NCBI GenBank assembly: GCA_949289345.1
Contig: CASENS010000126.1
Span: forward strand, 1-37,422
Reading direction: 5' to 3'
DNA length: 37,422 nucleotides
Source of the DNA: an uncultured Bacteroides sp.
GTDB taxonomy: Bacteria; Bacteroidota; Bacteroidia; Bacteroidales; Bacteroidaceae
Shown here: piece after piece, positions 16,761-25,758 of the stretch
Position numbering within the stretch: position 1 is the stretch's first letter
Layout: each line of letters begins with the position of its first letter
The notes under the pieces: generated by a model
Told to the model about the DNA's origin: nothing
What the model saw: the letters and a program-made list of their open reading frames with translations, nothing else
The model's database searches: none
Program-made: the position numbers and the translations under genes

Positions 16761-16875
16761 TGATAATTTAGAAGCCCCCTCAACTCCCCCCGTGGGGGAG
16801 CTATTGTATTCTACTTAGTATTCAAAGCCTCCCCCACGGGGGGGAGGTCTGGTGGGGGCTAAATTCCCATTTATA
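16761..16875. repeat. 115-bp GC-rich palindromic repeat, copy A
   Basis: This spans TGATAATTTAG to TTCCCATTTATA. The inverted arms AGCCCCCTCAACTCCCCC and the reverse complement of GGGGGAGGTCTGGTGGGGGCT flank a middle section TATTGTATTCTACTTAGTAT. It differs from copy B (18898-19011) by a single extra G in one G run. It begins 17 bases upstream of the esterase ATG. A REP- or MITE-like dispersed element is likely. Confidence 0.75.
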
Positions 16876-16930
16876 AAAGGAAGAACGGAAAACCAACTGC
16901 AAAGGTGTTTCAAGCAGTATGCCTTATTTT

Positions 16931-17040
16931 GAAACAATGTGTTTCATACTTTGAAACAATGTGTTTCTTTAAATGAAACAGAGTGTTTCACTGCTTGAAA
17001 CAAAGTGTTTCATTGTATGAAACACATTTTGAAACACTTT
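16931..17040. repeat. Array of five 22-bp units carrying the dyad GAAACAnnGTGTTTC
   Basis: Units begin at 16931, 16953, 16975, 16997 and 17019, exactly 22 bases apart. The first four hold GAAACA-nn-GTGTTTC (a 6+6 dyad) with 7-base AT-rich spacers that vary. In the fifth the right half is GAAACAC instead of GTGTTTC, so the dyad is lost. The array lies 47 bases after the rhamnosidase stop and upstream of the esterase gene, directly upstream of a weak -7-like CACCTTTG (minus strand, 16900-16907). An operator array is the favoured reading; a decaying satellite is the alternative. Confidence 0.8.
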
Positions 17041-17089
17041 GTTGGCAATCCTTACATATTAAATGGGGGTAATTTTCCATTATATGGCT

Positions 17090-18874
17090 TTATTTCACCC
17101 GTTTTACTCCTTTGGGAAGTTGTACGGAGCTTTCGATTTTGCCATTGGCTTTCCGTTTGTGGCTCACTTTAATGACTCCCCAAGGGGTCGGATAAGTGCC
17201 TTGAGCCCATTCCAGATTTCCTAAATGGGGCGTGATGCGAACCTGGCGTTTGGCGGGGTCTACGATTTCTACACCCAGCACATGGTCGGTGAGCCAGGCG
17301 GTAGGTCCGGATGCCCATCCGTGGCACAGACTGTGCCGGAAGCCGGGATAGCAGTAGGCACCGAAATCTCCGTGGATATCTTTTTTTCCGGATGGTACGG
17401 GCTGATCGATGGGAGCGGCATTTTCCATCCACTCTAAGTTGAAGTCTTCCCAAAAAGTGGTGGCGCCCATGGCAATCATTCCTCCCCAAAACTGGCGTAT
17501 AATGTCCAAGGCGGTATCATACGCTTCGGCTTTGGCTAATGCTTCGAGCATGTAGTATCCGTAAAAGGTGGAGAAACCTTTTCCTCCGCCTATGCTGATT
17601 ACTTCGTCGCATGCCTGGTCGGCAGGCATGGTACCAGCCAGTTCCATAAGGGCGGCAGCTTGCTTGAGGCCATTGTGTGGGAGGATGATTTTTTTCACCC
17701 GTTGTTCAATGTCTTGACACAGGGCAGCGTCTTCTTCATTTCCCAAGAGGCGAGAGAGGTGCGTGGCATTCTGCATGGCCCAAATAAGGAGCGCACGGTA
17801 TCCGGCTTCCACGCCTTGAGGATTGCCGCTGGAGGGCCAGTCGAGGAAACGCCTGGGGGAAAGATGCTCGTGCCCGTCGGCATCTACTTTGTTATCTATG
17901 AGGTGGATAAGCCCACTGATGTAGGAGGCGTGTTGGCGCAAGTAGTCCATATCGCCTGTCTGGCGGTACCAGTCGTGTTGGTTGATGAGATACCACAAAC
18001 TATAGGCGCTCATGCCGTTCATCCATTGGGGAAGGGGATATTGTTGGCAGGCTAAGTCCATGCTTCGGGCTACCACTTCGTTGGCTCCAAAAACACGAGT
18101 TACAGTGCGTAGTTCGGGGTGCAGGTCGCCCAGCCACACAAGCCGGTCGCGCTTGATGCCATCCCAAAGGTATTCTTGCATATTGAGGTGTACTGTGTAA
18201 GCACCGGTTTCCCAAATGCGGTTCAGCAGGGTGTCGTTACATTGGAAGGAACCTAAGTAGGGGATGTCCCGATAGCGCAGGATGGCGGAGGCTTCTTTCA
18301 AGGCGATGGTGCGGTTGTTCTCCAAAAGGTCTATGCGTACGAAGCGGAAACCTGTATTACCCAGTTCCATCATGCCGTCACGGGGAATTTCGAGGATGAT
18401 GTCACGCTTGGCATGGTCGTCTGTGGCATATCCCACTCGCCACTCCGTGTTGTCAGTTTGGCTATTAGCCTCACCTACAGACTCGCCAAACCGGATGCGT
18501 ACTAACGAGGGGGTTCGATAACTGGAAGTGCCCATGACAAGTTTCAGACCACCGTGTAACTCGCGTCCGAAATCCAGTACGATGGATGCTTTCTCGTTCT
18601 CGGTAGAGGTCATCAGACAACAATTATTCTGTCCCATTTGTGCTTGTCCGTTGCCTTGGCGCAGAAGTGCCTCGGAGTTGCGCACCAACTTTCCGTCGGT
18701 GCCAGCATAAGTGGATACAATGCGTGTGGGAGTGATGTAGAGACGTGCCATTTCGTCCTTGCGGACTTGTATGCCGGAGGTTTCACTCCAAGTGGGAGGA
18801 ATTTCGGCTTGAGCGGCTAAGGGCACGAAGCAGGCCGCCAAGGCGCAAATGCGCAGAAAGGTGGATTTGTTCAT
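17090..18874 (-). CDS. Exported alpha-L-rhamnosidase-like glycoside hydrolase (GH78 type)
   Basis: A 594-residue protein with a signal peptide (cleavage after AAQA, residue 23). An N-terminal beta-sandwich (about 30-205) precedes an (alpha/alpha)6 barrel (about 210-530) and a short C-terminal beta domain. The GH78 acidic cluster is visible as WDGIKRDRLVWLGD (Asp238, Asp243, Asp250), and a candidate catalytic Glu476 lies in TTFWEDF; SLCHGWASGPTAWL is also characteristic. Asp243 takes the place of the more common Glu in DxxxRE. At 594 residues it is shorter than typical multi-domain GH78 enzymes (900 or more). Both flanks carry the same palindromic repeat. No SusC/D genes are near. Substrate specificity is not readable. 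Confidence 0.8.
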   Translation of the reverse strand: MNKSTFLRICALAACFVPLAAQAEIPPTWSETSGIQVRKDEMARLYITPTRIVSTYAGTDGKLVRNSEALLRQGNGQAQMGQNNCCLMTSTENEKASIVLDFGRELHGGLKLVMGTSSYRTPSLVRIRFGESVGEANSQTDNTEWRVGYATDDHAKRDIILEIPRDGMMELGNTGFRFVRIDLLENNRTIALKEASAILRYRDIPYLGSFQCNDTLLNRIWETGAYTVHLNMQEYLWDGIKRDRLVWLGDLHPELRTVTRVFGANEVVARSMDLACQQYPLPQWMNGMSAYSLWYLINQHDWYRQTGDMDYLRQHASYISGLIHLIDNKVDADGHEHLSPRRFLDWPSSGNPQGVEAGYRALLIWAMQNATHLSRLLGNEEDAALCQDIEQRVKKIILPHNGLKQAAALMELAGTMPADQACDEVISIGGGKGFSTFYGYYMLEALAKAEAYDTALDIIRQFWGGMIAMGATTFWEDFNLEWMENAAPIDQPVPSGKKDIHGDFGAYCYPGFRHSLCHGWASGPTAWLTDHVLGVEIVDPAKRQVRITPHLGNLEWAQGTYPTPWGVIKVSHKRKANGKIESSVQLPKGVKRVK

Positions 18875-18897
18875 TGTTTGGAATGTTGAATGTTAAC

Positions 18898-19011
18898 TGA
18901 TAATTTAGAAGCCCCCTCAACTCCCCCCGTGGGGGAGCTATTGTATTCTACTTAGTATTCAAAGCCTCCCCCACGGGGGGAGGTCTGGTGGGGGCTAAAT
19001 TCCCATTTATA
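18898..19011. repeat. 114-bp GC-rich palindromic repeat, copy B
   Basis: This is identical to copy A (16761-16875) except for one fewer G, in the same orientation 2.1 kb away. It begins 23 bases upstream of the rhamnosidase ATG and ends 10 bases before the S9 peptidase stop. The pair forms direct repeats around the rhamnosidase gene. Confidence 0.75.
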
Positions 19012-19021
19012 TATTGATGAG

Positions 19022-21211
19022 CTATTTGTTTTTTCCGGGTTTCAGCCATTTATCCAACCATTCGAAGAAAGTACGTTGCCACAAGACTCCATTTTGAGGT
19101 TGAAGCACCCAATGGTTTTCATCGGGGAAGATAAGCAGTTCGGCGGGGATTCCGCGCATCTTTGCGGCGTCAAAGGCGGCCATAGCCTGGTTGGCAAGGA
19201 TGCGATAGTCTTTCTCGCCATGAATACAGAGGATGGGTGTGTCCCATTTGTCCACGAACCGGTGCGGGGAGTTGGCGAAAGTGCGTTGGGCAGTGGCGTT
19301 ATTTTTCTCCCAATAGGCTCCGCCCATGTCCCAGTTGGCAAACCATTTTTCTTCCGTCTCTAAATATTGCATCTCCATGTTGAAAATTCCATCGTGTGCA
19401 ATGAAAGCCTTGAAACGTTTCTCGTGATGTCCTGCCATCCAGTACACCGTGAAGCCTCCGAAGCTGGCTCCTACGCATCCTAAGTGTTCTTTGTCTACAA
19501 ACGGCTCTTTGCTTACTTCATCGATAGCCGTGAGTAAGTCCTTCATACACTGACCTCCGTAATCTCCGCTGATGGCTTCGTTCCATTCTGTTCCAAATCC
19601 GGGCATGCCTCTTCGGCAGGGGGCCACTACGATGTAGTCGTTTGCTGCCATCATTTGGAAATTCCATCGATAGCTCCAGAATTGGCTTAAAGGACTTTGT
19701 GGCCCTCCTTCACAATAGAGCAGGGTGGGGTACTTCTTTTTCGGATCGAACTGGGGAGGATAGATAATCCATGTCAGCATATCTTTTCCATCGGTTGTCT
19801 TTATCCACCGTCCTTCCACACGACCTGTTTCTATCTGGGCATAGATGGATTGGTTTTCGGTAGTCAGTTGTTTGATGGGAAAAACATCTTCTACGTTATT
19901 TGTGCTGCTATATGTCTGGTGAGGATTGGGAAGGAAAGCACATGCAGGAATAGGCTTACTATCCAATTCTTCGACGGCATAGATTTCATCGGCTTGGCTC
20001 ATGCTGTGGCGGGTGGCGATGAGGCTGTTTCCGCAGAGTGCGATGGAAGCGTAGTCGTGCAGTCCGCGGGTTACTTGGCCTATCTGTCGGGGCTCAGCCA
20101 AGTCGATGTGATAGATTTGCGAAGTGCCGTGCCATACACCGGTGAAGTAGATGCTCTTCGAGTCGTTGTTCCAGATAAATCCGTCCACGTTGGAAGGGAA
20201 TGCCTGGCTGAGGAAACTTTTTTCTCCCGTTTCGAGATTCATGATAAACAGACGGTTCAAGTCGCTTTCATATCCGTCGCGCTCCATGCTTTGCCAAGCG
20301 ATGTAGCGTCCGTCGGGTGAGTATTGCGGGTTGGTGTCATAGCCTTTGTTGTCCTCCGTGATGTTTCGGCTTGCTCCCGACTCCATATTATATATGTAAA
20401 TATCCGAGTTGGTGGAGAGGGCATACTCCAGTCCCGTCTTCTTGCGGCAGGTGTAGGCTATCTCCTTGCCGTCCGGACTCCAGGCCAGCTGCTCGATGCC
20501 TCCGAAAGGTTTCATCGGGCTTTCGTAAGGTTCGCCTTCTAAGATATCTTTTACGTTGCTGATACCCGCACCGTCAAAGTCGGCTACGAAAGGATGGGGA
20601 GCTGTGGTCGTCCATTCGTCCCAATGTTTGTACATCAGGTCGCTGACGATGATTCCGCTCGCTTTGTCTAAGTCGGGATACTTGTCCTTCGTGCTTTTCA
20701 CCGTTTTTACTTGAGCGATGAAGAGCAGCCGCTTTTCATCGGGGCTGAAGGCGAAGCCCTCAATATCACCGTCGTAGTGGGTCAGTTGCCTGCGTTCCGT
20801 GCCATCGGGATTCATCTCCCACACCTGGCTGCTTCCACCTTCGTTGCAGAGGAAAGCCAGTTTCTCACCGCCCCGTATCCATGCAGGCTGGTTCTCGTGC
20901 CATGTACTGCGGGTCATTTGACGGTTGTCCGTGCCGTCAGCGTTCATCACAAAGATTTCCGTATTGCTCTTGTTTTGAGGGACGCTGTAGTAGCTTACTG
21001 TATAGGCCACACGTTTCCCGTCCGGTGAGGGAGCCACGTTTCCGATACGTCCCATGGCCCAAAGGGCTTCGGGCGTCATGCGTCCGTTTTCTATCCGGAT
21101 GTCTTGCCGGCCTATTATTTTGTCGGACTCTTGTGCGGCCTCCTGTGTCGCTCCGACGCACGATGCCAATGTCAATGCTGCTGACATAAGTAATAGATTT
21201 GCTTGTTTCAT
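19022..21211 (-). CDS. S9-family (prolyl oligopeptidase / DPP-type) peptidase, lipoprotein
   Basis: A 729-residue serine peptidase. Lipobox LASC puts the lipidated cysteine at Cys18. Residues about 60-430 carry PD40/WD40-like propeller repeats (NVAPSPDGKRVAYT, QLAWSPDGKEIAYT, NPQYSPDGRYIAW). The C-terminal alpha/beta hydrolase domain has Ser583 (GASFGG), Asp668 (HGEKDYR) and His700 (DENHW). The arrangement matches Bacteroidales dipeptidyl peptidase 5-like and acylaminoacyl-peptidase-like enzymes, which trim peptides in the periplasm. It is the first gene of the minus-strand series leading to the rhamnosidase and esterase, divergent from the MATE gene. Confidence 0.88.
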   Translation of the reverse strand: MKQANLLLMSAALTLASCVGATQEAAQESDKIIGRQDIRIENGRMTPEALWAMGRIGNVAPSPDGKRVAYTVSYYSVPQNKSNTEIFVMNADGTDNRQMTRSTWHENQPAWIRGGEKLAFLCNEGGSSQVWEMNPDGTERRQLTHYDGDIEGFAFSPDEKRLLFIAQVKTVKSTKDKYPDLDKASGIIVSDLMYKHWDEWTTTAPHPFVADFDGAGISNVKDILEGEPYESPMKPFGGIEQLAWSPDGKEIAYTCRKKTGLEYALSTNSDIYIYNMESGASRNITEDNKGYDTNPQYSPDGRYIAWQSMERDGYESDLNRLFIMNLETGEKSFLSQAFPSNVDGFIWNNDSKSIYFTGVWHGTSQIYHIDLAEPRQIGQVTRGLHDYASIALCGNSLIATRHSMSQADEIYAVEELDSKPIPACAFLPNPHQTYSSTNNVEDVFPIKQLTTENQSIYAQIETGRVEGRWIKTTDGKDMLTWIIYPPQFDPKKKYPTLLYCEGGPQSPLSQFWSYRWNFQMMAANDYIVVAPCRRGMPGFGTEWNEAISGDYGGQCMKDLLTAIDEVSKEPFVDKEHLGCVGASFGGFTVYWMAGHHEKRFKAFIAHDGIFNMEMQYLETEEKWFANWDMGGAYWEKNNATAQRTFANSPHRFVDKWDTPILCIHGEKDYRILANQAMAAFDAAKMRGIPAELLIFPDENHWVLQPQNGVLWQRTFFEWLDKWLKPGKNK

Positions 21212-21286
21212 ATATCTTTGCTTTTTTAGTAAACTTTAGTGCTTTGTTTTTCGGCGCATAAAGTTGCACAAAAAATCTTTATTCTC

Positions 21287-21294
21287 CAAACATA
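21287..21294 (-). promoter_or_regulatory. -7 element of the S9 peptidase gene
   Basis: TATGTTTG on the minus strand fits TAnnTTTG and lies 76 bases before the ATG. No good -33 TTTG is found at the expected distance, so this is a moderate call. Confidence 0.4.
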
Positions 21295-21439
21295 GAAAGC
21301 GGGATTTTGCAATCAGGCGGAACGGTGCGGCTAACGGGCACACTCAGTTATTATGCCAATCCGGCTCAGTCGGATGATGCAAGGTCATGAAAAGGAATTG
21401 TCGTTTTACTCCGACTCTGTAATTTACACCTCATTTTTA

Positions 21440-21470
21440 TTGGGATATTCCAGCCTTTCGATTAACTTTG
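21440..21470 (+). promoter_or_regulatory. Promoter of the MATE gene
   Basis: TTG (21440-21442), a 20-base spacer and TAACTTTG (21463-21470) fit the Bacteroides consensus. The inferred start of transcription, near 21476, leaves a leader of about 20 bases before the GTG start. Confidence 0.65.
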
Positions 21471-21494
21471 CACGAATTTTAATGATATTTAATT

Positions 21495-22895
21495 GTGCAT
21501 TTTCCTCATCATACCGCCCAAGAGAATTATGAGCAACTGACTTCGGCTCCCATACCAGGATTGATTATCCGGCTGGCTGTTCCTACCATTATCAGCATGT
21601 TGGTGACTTCGTTCTACAACATGGCCGACACGTATTTTGTGGGTAAAATAAACACCCAGAGTACGGCGGCGGTAGGCATTGTGTTTTCACTGATGTCCAT
21701 TATCCAGGCTGTGGGCTTCTTCTTTGGACATGGTTCGGGCAATTACATCTCGCGCCGTTTGGGTGCAAAGGATGTGGTCAATGCGGAAAAAATGGCTTCC
21801 ACGGGCTTTTTCATGGCATTTTTTACGGGATGCGTGTTGGCGGTGCTGGGACTGGTGTTTCTTACGCCGCTTTCCGTTTTCTTAGGTTCCACTCCGACCA
21901 TTCTGCCTTACACCGAGCAATATTTGGGCATCATTCTGTTGGGGGCTCCTTTTATGGCTGCTTCGCTGGTGCTCAACAACCAGATACGCTTTCAAGGCAA
22001 TGCGGCCTATGCTATGGTGGGTATTGTGAGCGGAGCGGTGCTCAATGTGGCGTTGGATCCGTTGTTCATCTTTGTGTTCGATATGGGGGTGGCAGGTGCG
22101 GCTTTGGCTACGGTGCTGAGCCAGATATGCAGTTTTGGCCTGCTGCTTTACATGACTCGGCGGGGCGGAAATCTTACCATTCGTTACAGGAAGTTTACTC
22201 CTTCGTGGACATTCATCAAGGAGATTATAGGCGGAGGTACCCCCTCGCTTACCCGTCAAGGGTTGGCCAGTGTCAGTACCATTCTGCTCAATGTGGCGGC
22301 TGGTGGATATGGCGATGCGGCCATTGCGGGCATGTCCATCGTGTCGCGCATAGGCATGTTCATCAATTCGTTCCTCATAGGTTTTGGACAAGGATTCCAA
22401 CCTATGTGCGGGTTCAGTTACGGGGCGGGACTTTATGCACGGGTGCGGCAGGGCTTTTGGTTTTGTGTACGCATTGGGGTCGTGTTTTTCATCGTGTGTG
22501 CCGTGTTGGGGTATGGTTATGCCGAAGAGATTGTGGAGCTTTTCCGCAAAGGCGATCCCGATGTGGTGTCCACAGGAGCGAATGCTTTACGTTGGCAACT
22601 CATTGCTTACCCATTGGGGGCATTTACCATCATTAGTAACATGATGCTGCAAACCATCCGTAAATCCGTACGGGCTACTATTTTATCTTCTGCCCGACAA
22701 GGATTGTTCTTTGTACCTCTTATCTTTATTTTGCCTCATTTTTGGGGGTTGCAGGGCGTTGAGATGTGTCAAGCTGTTTCCGACCTGTTTACTTTTCTGC
22801 TTGCCATTCCGCTTTCATTAGGAGTATTGTGGGAGATGAAGTGCCAGGAAGCAGATTTGAAGTCTGCTCATCGGTTGGATAAGGGTATACAGTAG
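21495..22895 (+). CDS. MATE-family multidrug efflux transporter
   Basis: A 466-residue protein with about twelve membrane helices in two MatE halves. The first half opens GLIIRLAVPTIISMLVTSFYNMADTYFVG and the second ITGGTPSLTRQGLA-like (GGGTPSLTRQGLASVSTILLN). These are typical of Na+/H+-coupled MATE exporters. Translation must begin at GTG 21495: an in-frame TAA at 21480-21482 lies just upstream, and the next in-frame ATG would remove the first helix. The gene has its own promoter and is convergent with ddh, separated by a nested hairpin. Confidence 0.9.
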   Translation: MHFPHHTAQENYEQLTSAPIPGLIIRLAVPTIISMLVTSFYNMADTYFVGKINTQSTAAVGIVFSLMSIIQAVGFFFGHGSGNYISRRLGAKDVVNAEKMASTGFFMAFFTGCVLAVLGLVFLTPLSVFLGSTPTILPYTEQYLGIILLGAPFMAASLVLNNQIRFQGNAAYAMVGIVSGAVLNVALDPLFIFVFDMGVAGAALATVLSQICSFGLLLYMTRRGGNLTIRYRKFTPSWTFIKEIIGGGTPSLTRQGLASVSTILLNVAAGGYGDAAIAGMSIVSRIGMFINSFLIGFGQGFQPMCGFSYGAGLYARVRQGFWFCVRIGVVFFIVCAVLGYGYAEEIVELFRKGDPDVVSTGANALRWQLIAYPLGAFTIISNMMLQTIRKSVRATILSSARQGLFFVPLIFILPHFWGLQGVEMCQAVSDLFTFLLAIPLSLGVLWEMKCQEADLKSAHRLDKGIQ

Positions 22896-22961
22896 AAAGC
22901 CTTTCCAGTTATAGATGTTCGATTGGTTTGTTTCGGAGACGATGTGGTATGGACAAAAAAC

Positions 22962-23018
22962 AAAGACACAGAACTTTTTTATTTCATTGACAGGCAATGA
23001 TGATTTTTCTGTGTCTTT
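22962..23018. terminator. Nested bidirectional terminator between the MATE gene and ddh
   Basis: AAAGACACAGAA (22962-22973) pairs with TTCTGTGTCTTT (23007-23018). Inside the loop, CATTG (22985-22989) pairs with CAATG (22995-22999). A tail of T residues follows on the plus strand (to 23020), and A-rich sequence precedes the stem, giving a T tract on the minus strand. It serves both convergent genes. Confidence 0.7.
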
Positions 23019-23057
23019 TTGTTTCTTTGTACTTAATTTACCGGATTTTGTGGCGTC

Positions 23058-23957
23058 TTATACCAAGTGCCCGATCCATTCATCGCGTTCACCAGGCAAA
23101 AGGTCGATGACCGGTACTTCAATCATCGTATAGCAGCCGGGTTGTTGACGCATGGCTGCACGTGCCACGCATACCAATACTTGAGCGGTCAAGGCCGGAT
23201 TGTTGATGCGCATGTTGAACTCGAAGAGCTGGTTCTGAGTCTTGCCAGATACACCTTTGCGCGTCAAGTTTACACCGTGGCCCATGTCGAGCAGAGAATC
23301 CACACAGGGTACTTGTATGACATGTGTTTCATCGTTTACAAAATAGGGGTCTGCTTTGATGGCGGCGGCTACCTTATCAAACTCATATCCGTCTTTCAGT
23401 TCAATGTACACCATGCGGCGATGGATGCCTGTACCTACTGGGATAGTCATGGATAGGGCTGCTTTTACACCTTCCACAGCTTTCACCGCTACTGTATGTC
23501 CCATACTCATGCCGGGACCGAAGTTGGTATAAGTGATGCCTTTCGGGGCAATAGCTTCCAGTAAAGTGCGTACCACGGAGTCGCTTCCCGGATCCCATCC
23601 GGCCGAAATAATGGAAACCGTGTTGTGCGCCCGTGCCACTTCGCCTAATGTTTTACGCAGGGCGGGTACGTCGGTATGAATGTCGAAGCTATCTACAGTG
23701 TGGATGCCCATGGCCAGAATTTTTTTTGCGTATTCCTCCACCTTACGGGTGGGCGTGCACAGAATGGCTACATCTACCTCGTTCAGTTCCTCAATATCTT
23801 TCACTACGGAATAATCGTTCAATTCGGCGGGACGGTTTTCCGCACCCGCACGGCGCACCACTCCTGCAATCTCAAAATCGGGGGCTGCTTGTAAAGCTTG
23901 GAGCACATAGTGTCCAATGTTGCCATACCCAACGATGGCTGCTCTTACTTTTTTCAT
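23058..23957 (-). CDS. ddh: meso-Diaminopimelate D-dehydrogenase
   Basis: A 299-residue NADPH-dependent enzyme that makes meso-DAP from tetrahydrodipicolinate in one step, bypassing the succinylase/aminotransferase route of lysine and peptidoglycan synthesis. Rossmann motif VGYGNIGHYVLQAL is at residues 9-22. The segments DSFDIHTDVP, ISAGWDPGSDSVVRTLLEAIAPKG and NFGPGMSMGHTVAVKA are characteristic of Ddh substrate and cofactor sites. The length is that of the family (about 300-320). It stands alone, with a -7 TACTTTTG on the minus strand at 24000-24007. Confidence 0.93.
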   Translation of the reverse strand: MKKVRAAIVGYGNIGHYVLQALQAAPDFEIAGVVRRAGAENRPAELNDYSVVKDIEELNEVDVAILCTPTRKVEEYAKKILAMGIHTVDSFDIHTDVPALRKTLGEVARAHNTVSIISAGWDPGSDSVVRTLLEAIAPKGITYTNFGPGMSMGHTVAVKAVEGVKAALSMTIPVGTGIHRRMVYIELKDGYEFDKVAAAIKADPYFVNDETHVIQVPCVDSLLDMGHGVNLTRKGVSGKTQNQLFEFNMRINNPALTAQVLVCVARAAMRQQPGCYTMIEVPVIDLLPGERDEWIGHLV

Positions 23958-23999
23958 TGTTTTATTAGTTTTAGTTGCCAGTTTTCTATTTTATCGGCG

Positions 24000-24007
24000 C
24001 AAAAGTA
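24000..24007 (-). promoter_or_regulatory. -7 element of ddh
   Basis: TACTTTTG on the minus strand matches TAnnTTTG, about 43 bases before the ATG. No clear -33 TTTG is visible upstream of it. Confidence 0.45.
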
Positions 24008-24163
24008 TGCATTTTTATCGGATTTAGTAGCATTTTACCTTCTACTTTTTTCTTTATTTAAAGGTTGGCAGTTCAAGAATTAATGCCTACATTCGCAAAT
24101 TCAAATGAAACAATAAGTATTTGCCGATTTATGAAGCGTGTTTTATAAACCAAAAGAATAATC

Positions 24164-24769
24164 ATGATTGAATACATCCGTGGCGAACTTGCCGAACTGA
24201 CACCGGCAACCGCTGTTATTGACTGCAATGGGGTGGGGTATTTAGCCAGTATCTCCCTTAACACCTATTCCGCCATACAGGGTAAGAAAATGTGCAAACT
24301 CTACGTCTATGAGGCCATACGCGAAGACGCTTACATGCTCTATGGCTTTGCCGATCGGCAGGAGCGGGAATTATTCTTGTTGTTGATTTCCGTATCCGGT
24401 ATCGGAGGGAATACGGCGCGCACCATCCTGTCCGCCCTTTCACCTATGGAACTTATCAATATTATCAGTACCGAGAACGCAAACTTGCTGAAGACAGTGA
24501 AAGGAATTGGACTAAAAACGGCTCAACGTATCATTGTGGACTTAAAAGATAAGATAAAGACAGGAACTGTTGCTGTAGCTATGGGAACTGAAGTAGGGTC
24601 TACAATGATGACCGGACTCAGCAATGAAGTTATGGACGAGGCCGTAGCTGCACTTACCATGCTGGGCTTTGCGCAAGCCGCTTCTCAGAAAGTGGTATTG
24701 GCCATCTTGAAGGAAACTCCGGACGCGTCGGTGGAACAGGTTATCAAATTAGCGTTGAAACGATTATGA
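24164..24769 (+). CDS. ruvA: Holliday junction DNA helicase subunit RuvA
   Basis: A 201-residue protein that binds four-way junctions and recruits RuvB for branch migration. The N-terminal OB domain (residues 1-65, [26 protein letters not shown]) is followed by two helix-hairpin-helix motifs, VSGIGGNTA (77-85) and VKGIGLKTA (112-120). The C-terminal three-helix RuvB-binding domain is about 155-201. A weak promoter (TTGG near 24065, TACATTCG near 24088) lies upstream. It overlaps the next gene by four bases (ATGA). ruvB and ruvC are not in the window. Confidence 0.95.
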   Translation: MIEYIRGELAELTPATAVIDCNGVGYLASISLNTYSAIQGKKMCKLYVYEAIREDAYMLYGFADRQERELFLLLISVSGIGGNTARTILSALSPMELINIISTENANLLKTVKGIGLKTAQRIIVDLKDKIKTGTVAVAMGTEVGSTMMTGLSNEVMDEAVAALTMLGFAQAASQKVVLAILKETPDASVEQVIKLALKRL

Positions 24770-25758
24770 AAAAAATCTTTATGCAATCTTGGCTGGAAGC
24801 TAATGGACGTAAGCACGCTACGGATACAGACACGTGGTATGTATGTCTTGCTAATGAGCTATTATCAGTGGTGGAGAAATCTCCTCTTTTTCAAGGGAGA
24901 GAGGCACAACGTACTCAGGTCGCTACAGCTTTAAGTCTCTACATGCAGGATGCCGTTGCACAGACGGGAGGCTGGACGGCTTTCAAAAACGCTTATCGCC
25001 AACGCTATGGTACGGAACTTCCTTTTTATGTGCCGGGTAAGGACTATGTGGCAGATGAAGTAAACCATGAAGACATTGCTTTGGTGCTATGGACGCGATT
25101 GGCACGACCTGCCGAGCGAAGACCTGATGACTACACTCTGCAAGACCCATGTGATGCAGAGTTACTTCATGTAGCGCAGGTTGTGTATGAACTCTTAAAC
25201 CGTTTGTTCGAAGAAGCGCCCATCAGCGAAACACCTTCGCCCGATGCATGGGTGATGGACATTAATCGCTTGAAGACGCCTGTTATGCCTTTGCCCGGTT
25301 CGTGTGCCGATACGGCATCCGACAGAAACGCTGCCCGATGTTTGGCTTATAGCGGGGGCGAGCCCTTGCTGTTCTTCCGCACATATTCTGAACTTGCCTA
25401 TTTCTTTGTCCATACCTTGGGATGGGAGAATCAAAAGGAGAACTTGTTGCCCGAATTGTCCGGCCACAGCCATTTCATCATCTATGCCAATGCCAAAGGT
25501 ATGCTGATAGGGCATGATGTGGCTTGCTATTTTCATGCTCCGCACAACACGATTTACAGTCCGGATGAAACCAGACGGACAGGTCACCGGTTGTTTTGTG
25601 AACCCGGAGCCTGTCCGTTCGATTTATTAAAGTATGGTATTCAGCAAGGTTATTTGGAAGAAATAGCCTTGCCCTTTGCTAATGGTCGGAACATACTGCG
25701 CACCGATGGTGACTTCCTGATGCGCTACTACTTGGAGGAATATTACGAAGGAGAGTGA
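24766..25758 (+). CDS. DUF3843-like protein
   Basis: A 330-residue soluble protein that starts inside the ruvA stop (ATGA overlap), so it is translationally coupled. The N-terminus [32 protein letters not shown] and the central [20 protein letters not shown] segment resemble the Bacteroidales DUF3843 family. The function is unknown and there is no signal peptide. The second half has [20 protein letters not shown] and [10 protein letters not shown]-like strands ([12 protein letters not shown]). Its stop codon abuts the stop of the convergent M24 peptidase with no intervening base. The family name is from memory of the N-terminal pattern, so moderate confidence. Confidence 0.6.
   Translation: MKKIFMQSWLEANGRKHATDTDTWYVCLANELLSVVEKSPLFQGREAQRTQVATALSLYMQDAVAQTGGWTAFKNAYRQRYGTELPFYVPGKDYVADEVNHEDIALVLWTRLARPAERRPDDYTLQDPCDAELLHVAQVVYELLNRLFEEAPISETPSPDAWVMDINRLKTPVMPLPGSCADTASDRNAARCLAYSGGEPLLFFRTYSELAYFFVHTLGWENQKENLLPELSGHSHFIIYANAKGMLIGHDVACYFHAPHNTIYSPDETRRTGHRLFCEPGACPFDLLKYGIQQGYLEEIALPFANGRNILRTDGDFLMRYYLEEYYEGE

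Noticed and set aside
16931-17040. CRISPR array
   Set aside because: The units are 22 bp with 7-base spacers, far too short for spacers, the repeats are dyads and no cas gene is near.
15451-21211. Polysaccharide utilisation locus
   Set aside because: There is no SusC/SusD pair, no hybrid two-component sensor and no sigma/anti-sigma pair beside the two carbohydrate enzymes.
21830-22636. 268-codon second-frame ORF in the MATE gene
   Set aside because: It is a frame shadow rich in Cys, His and Gly; the MATE frame holds all predicted helices.
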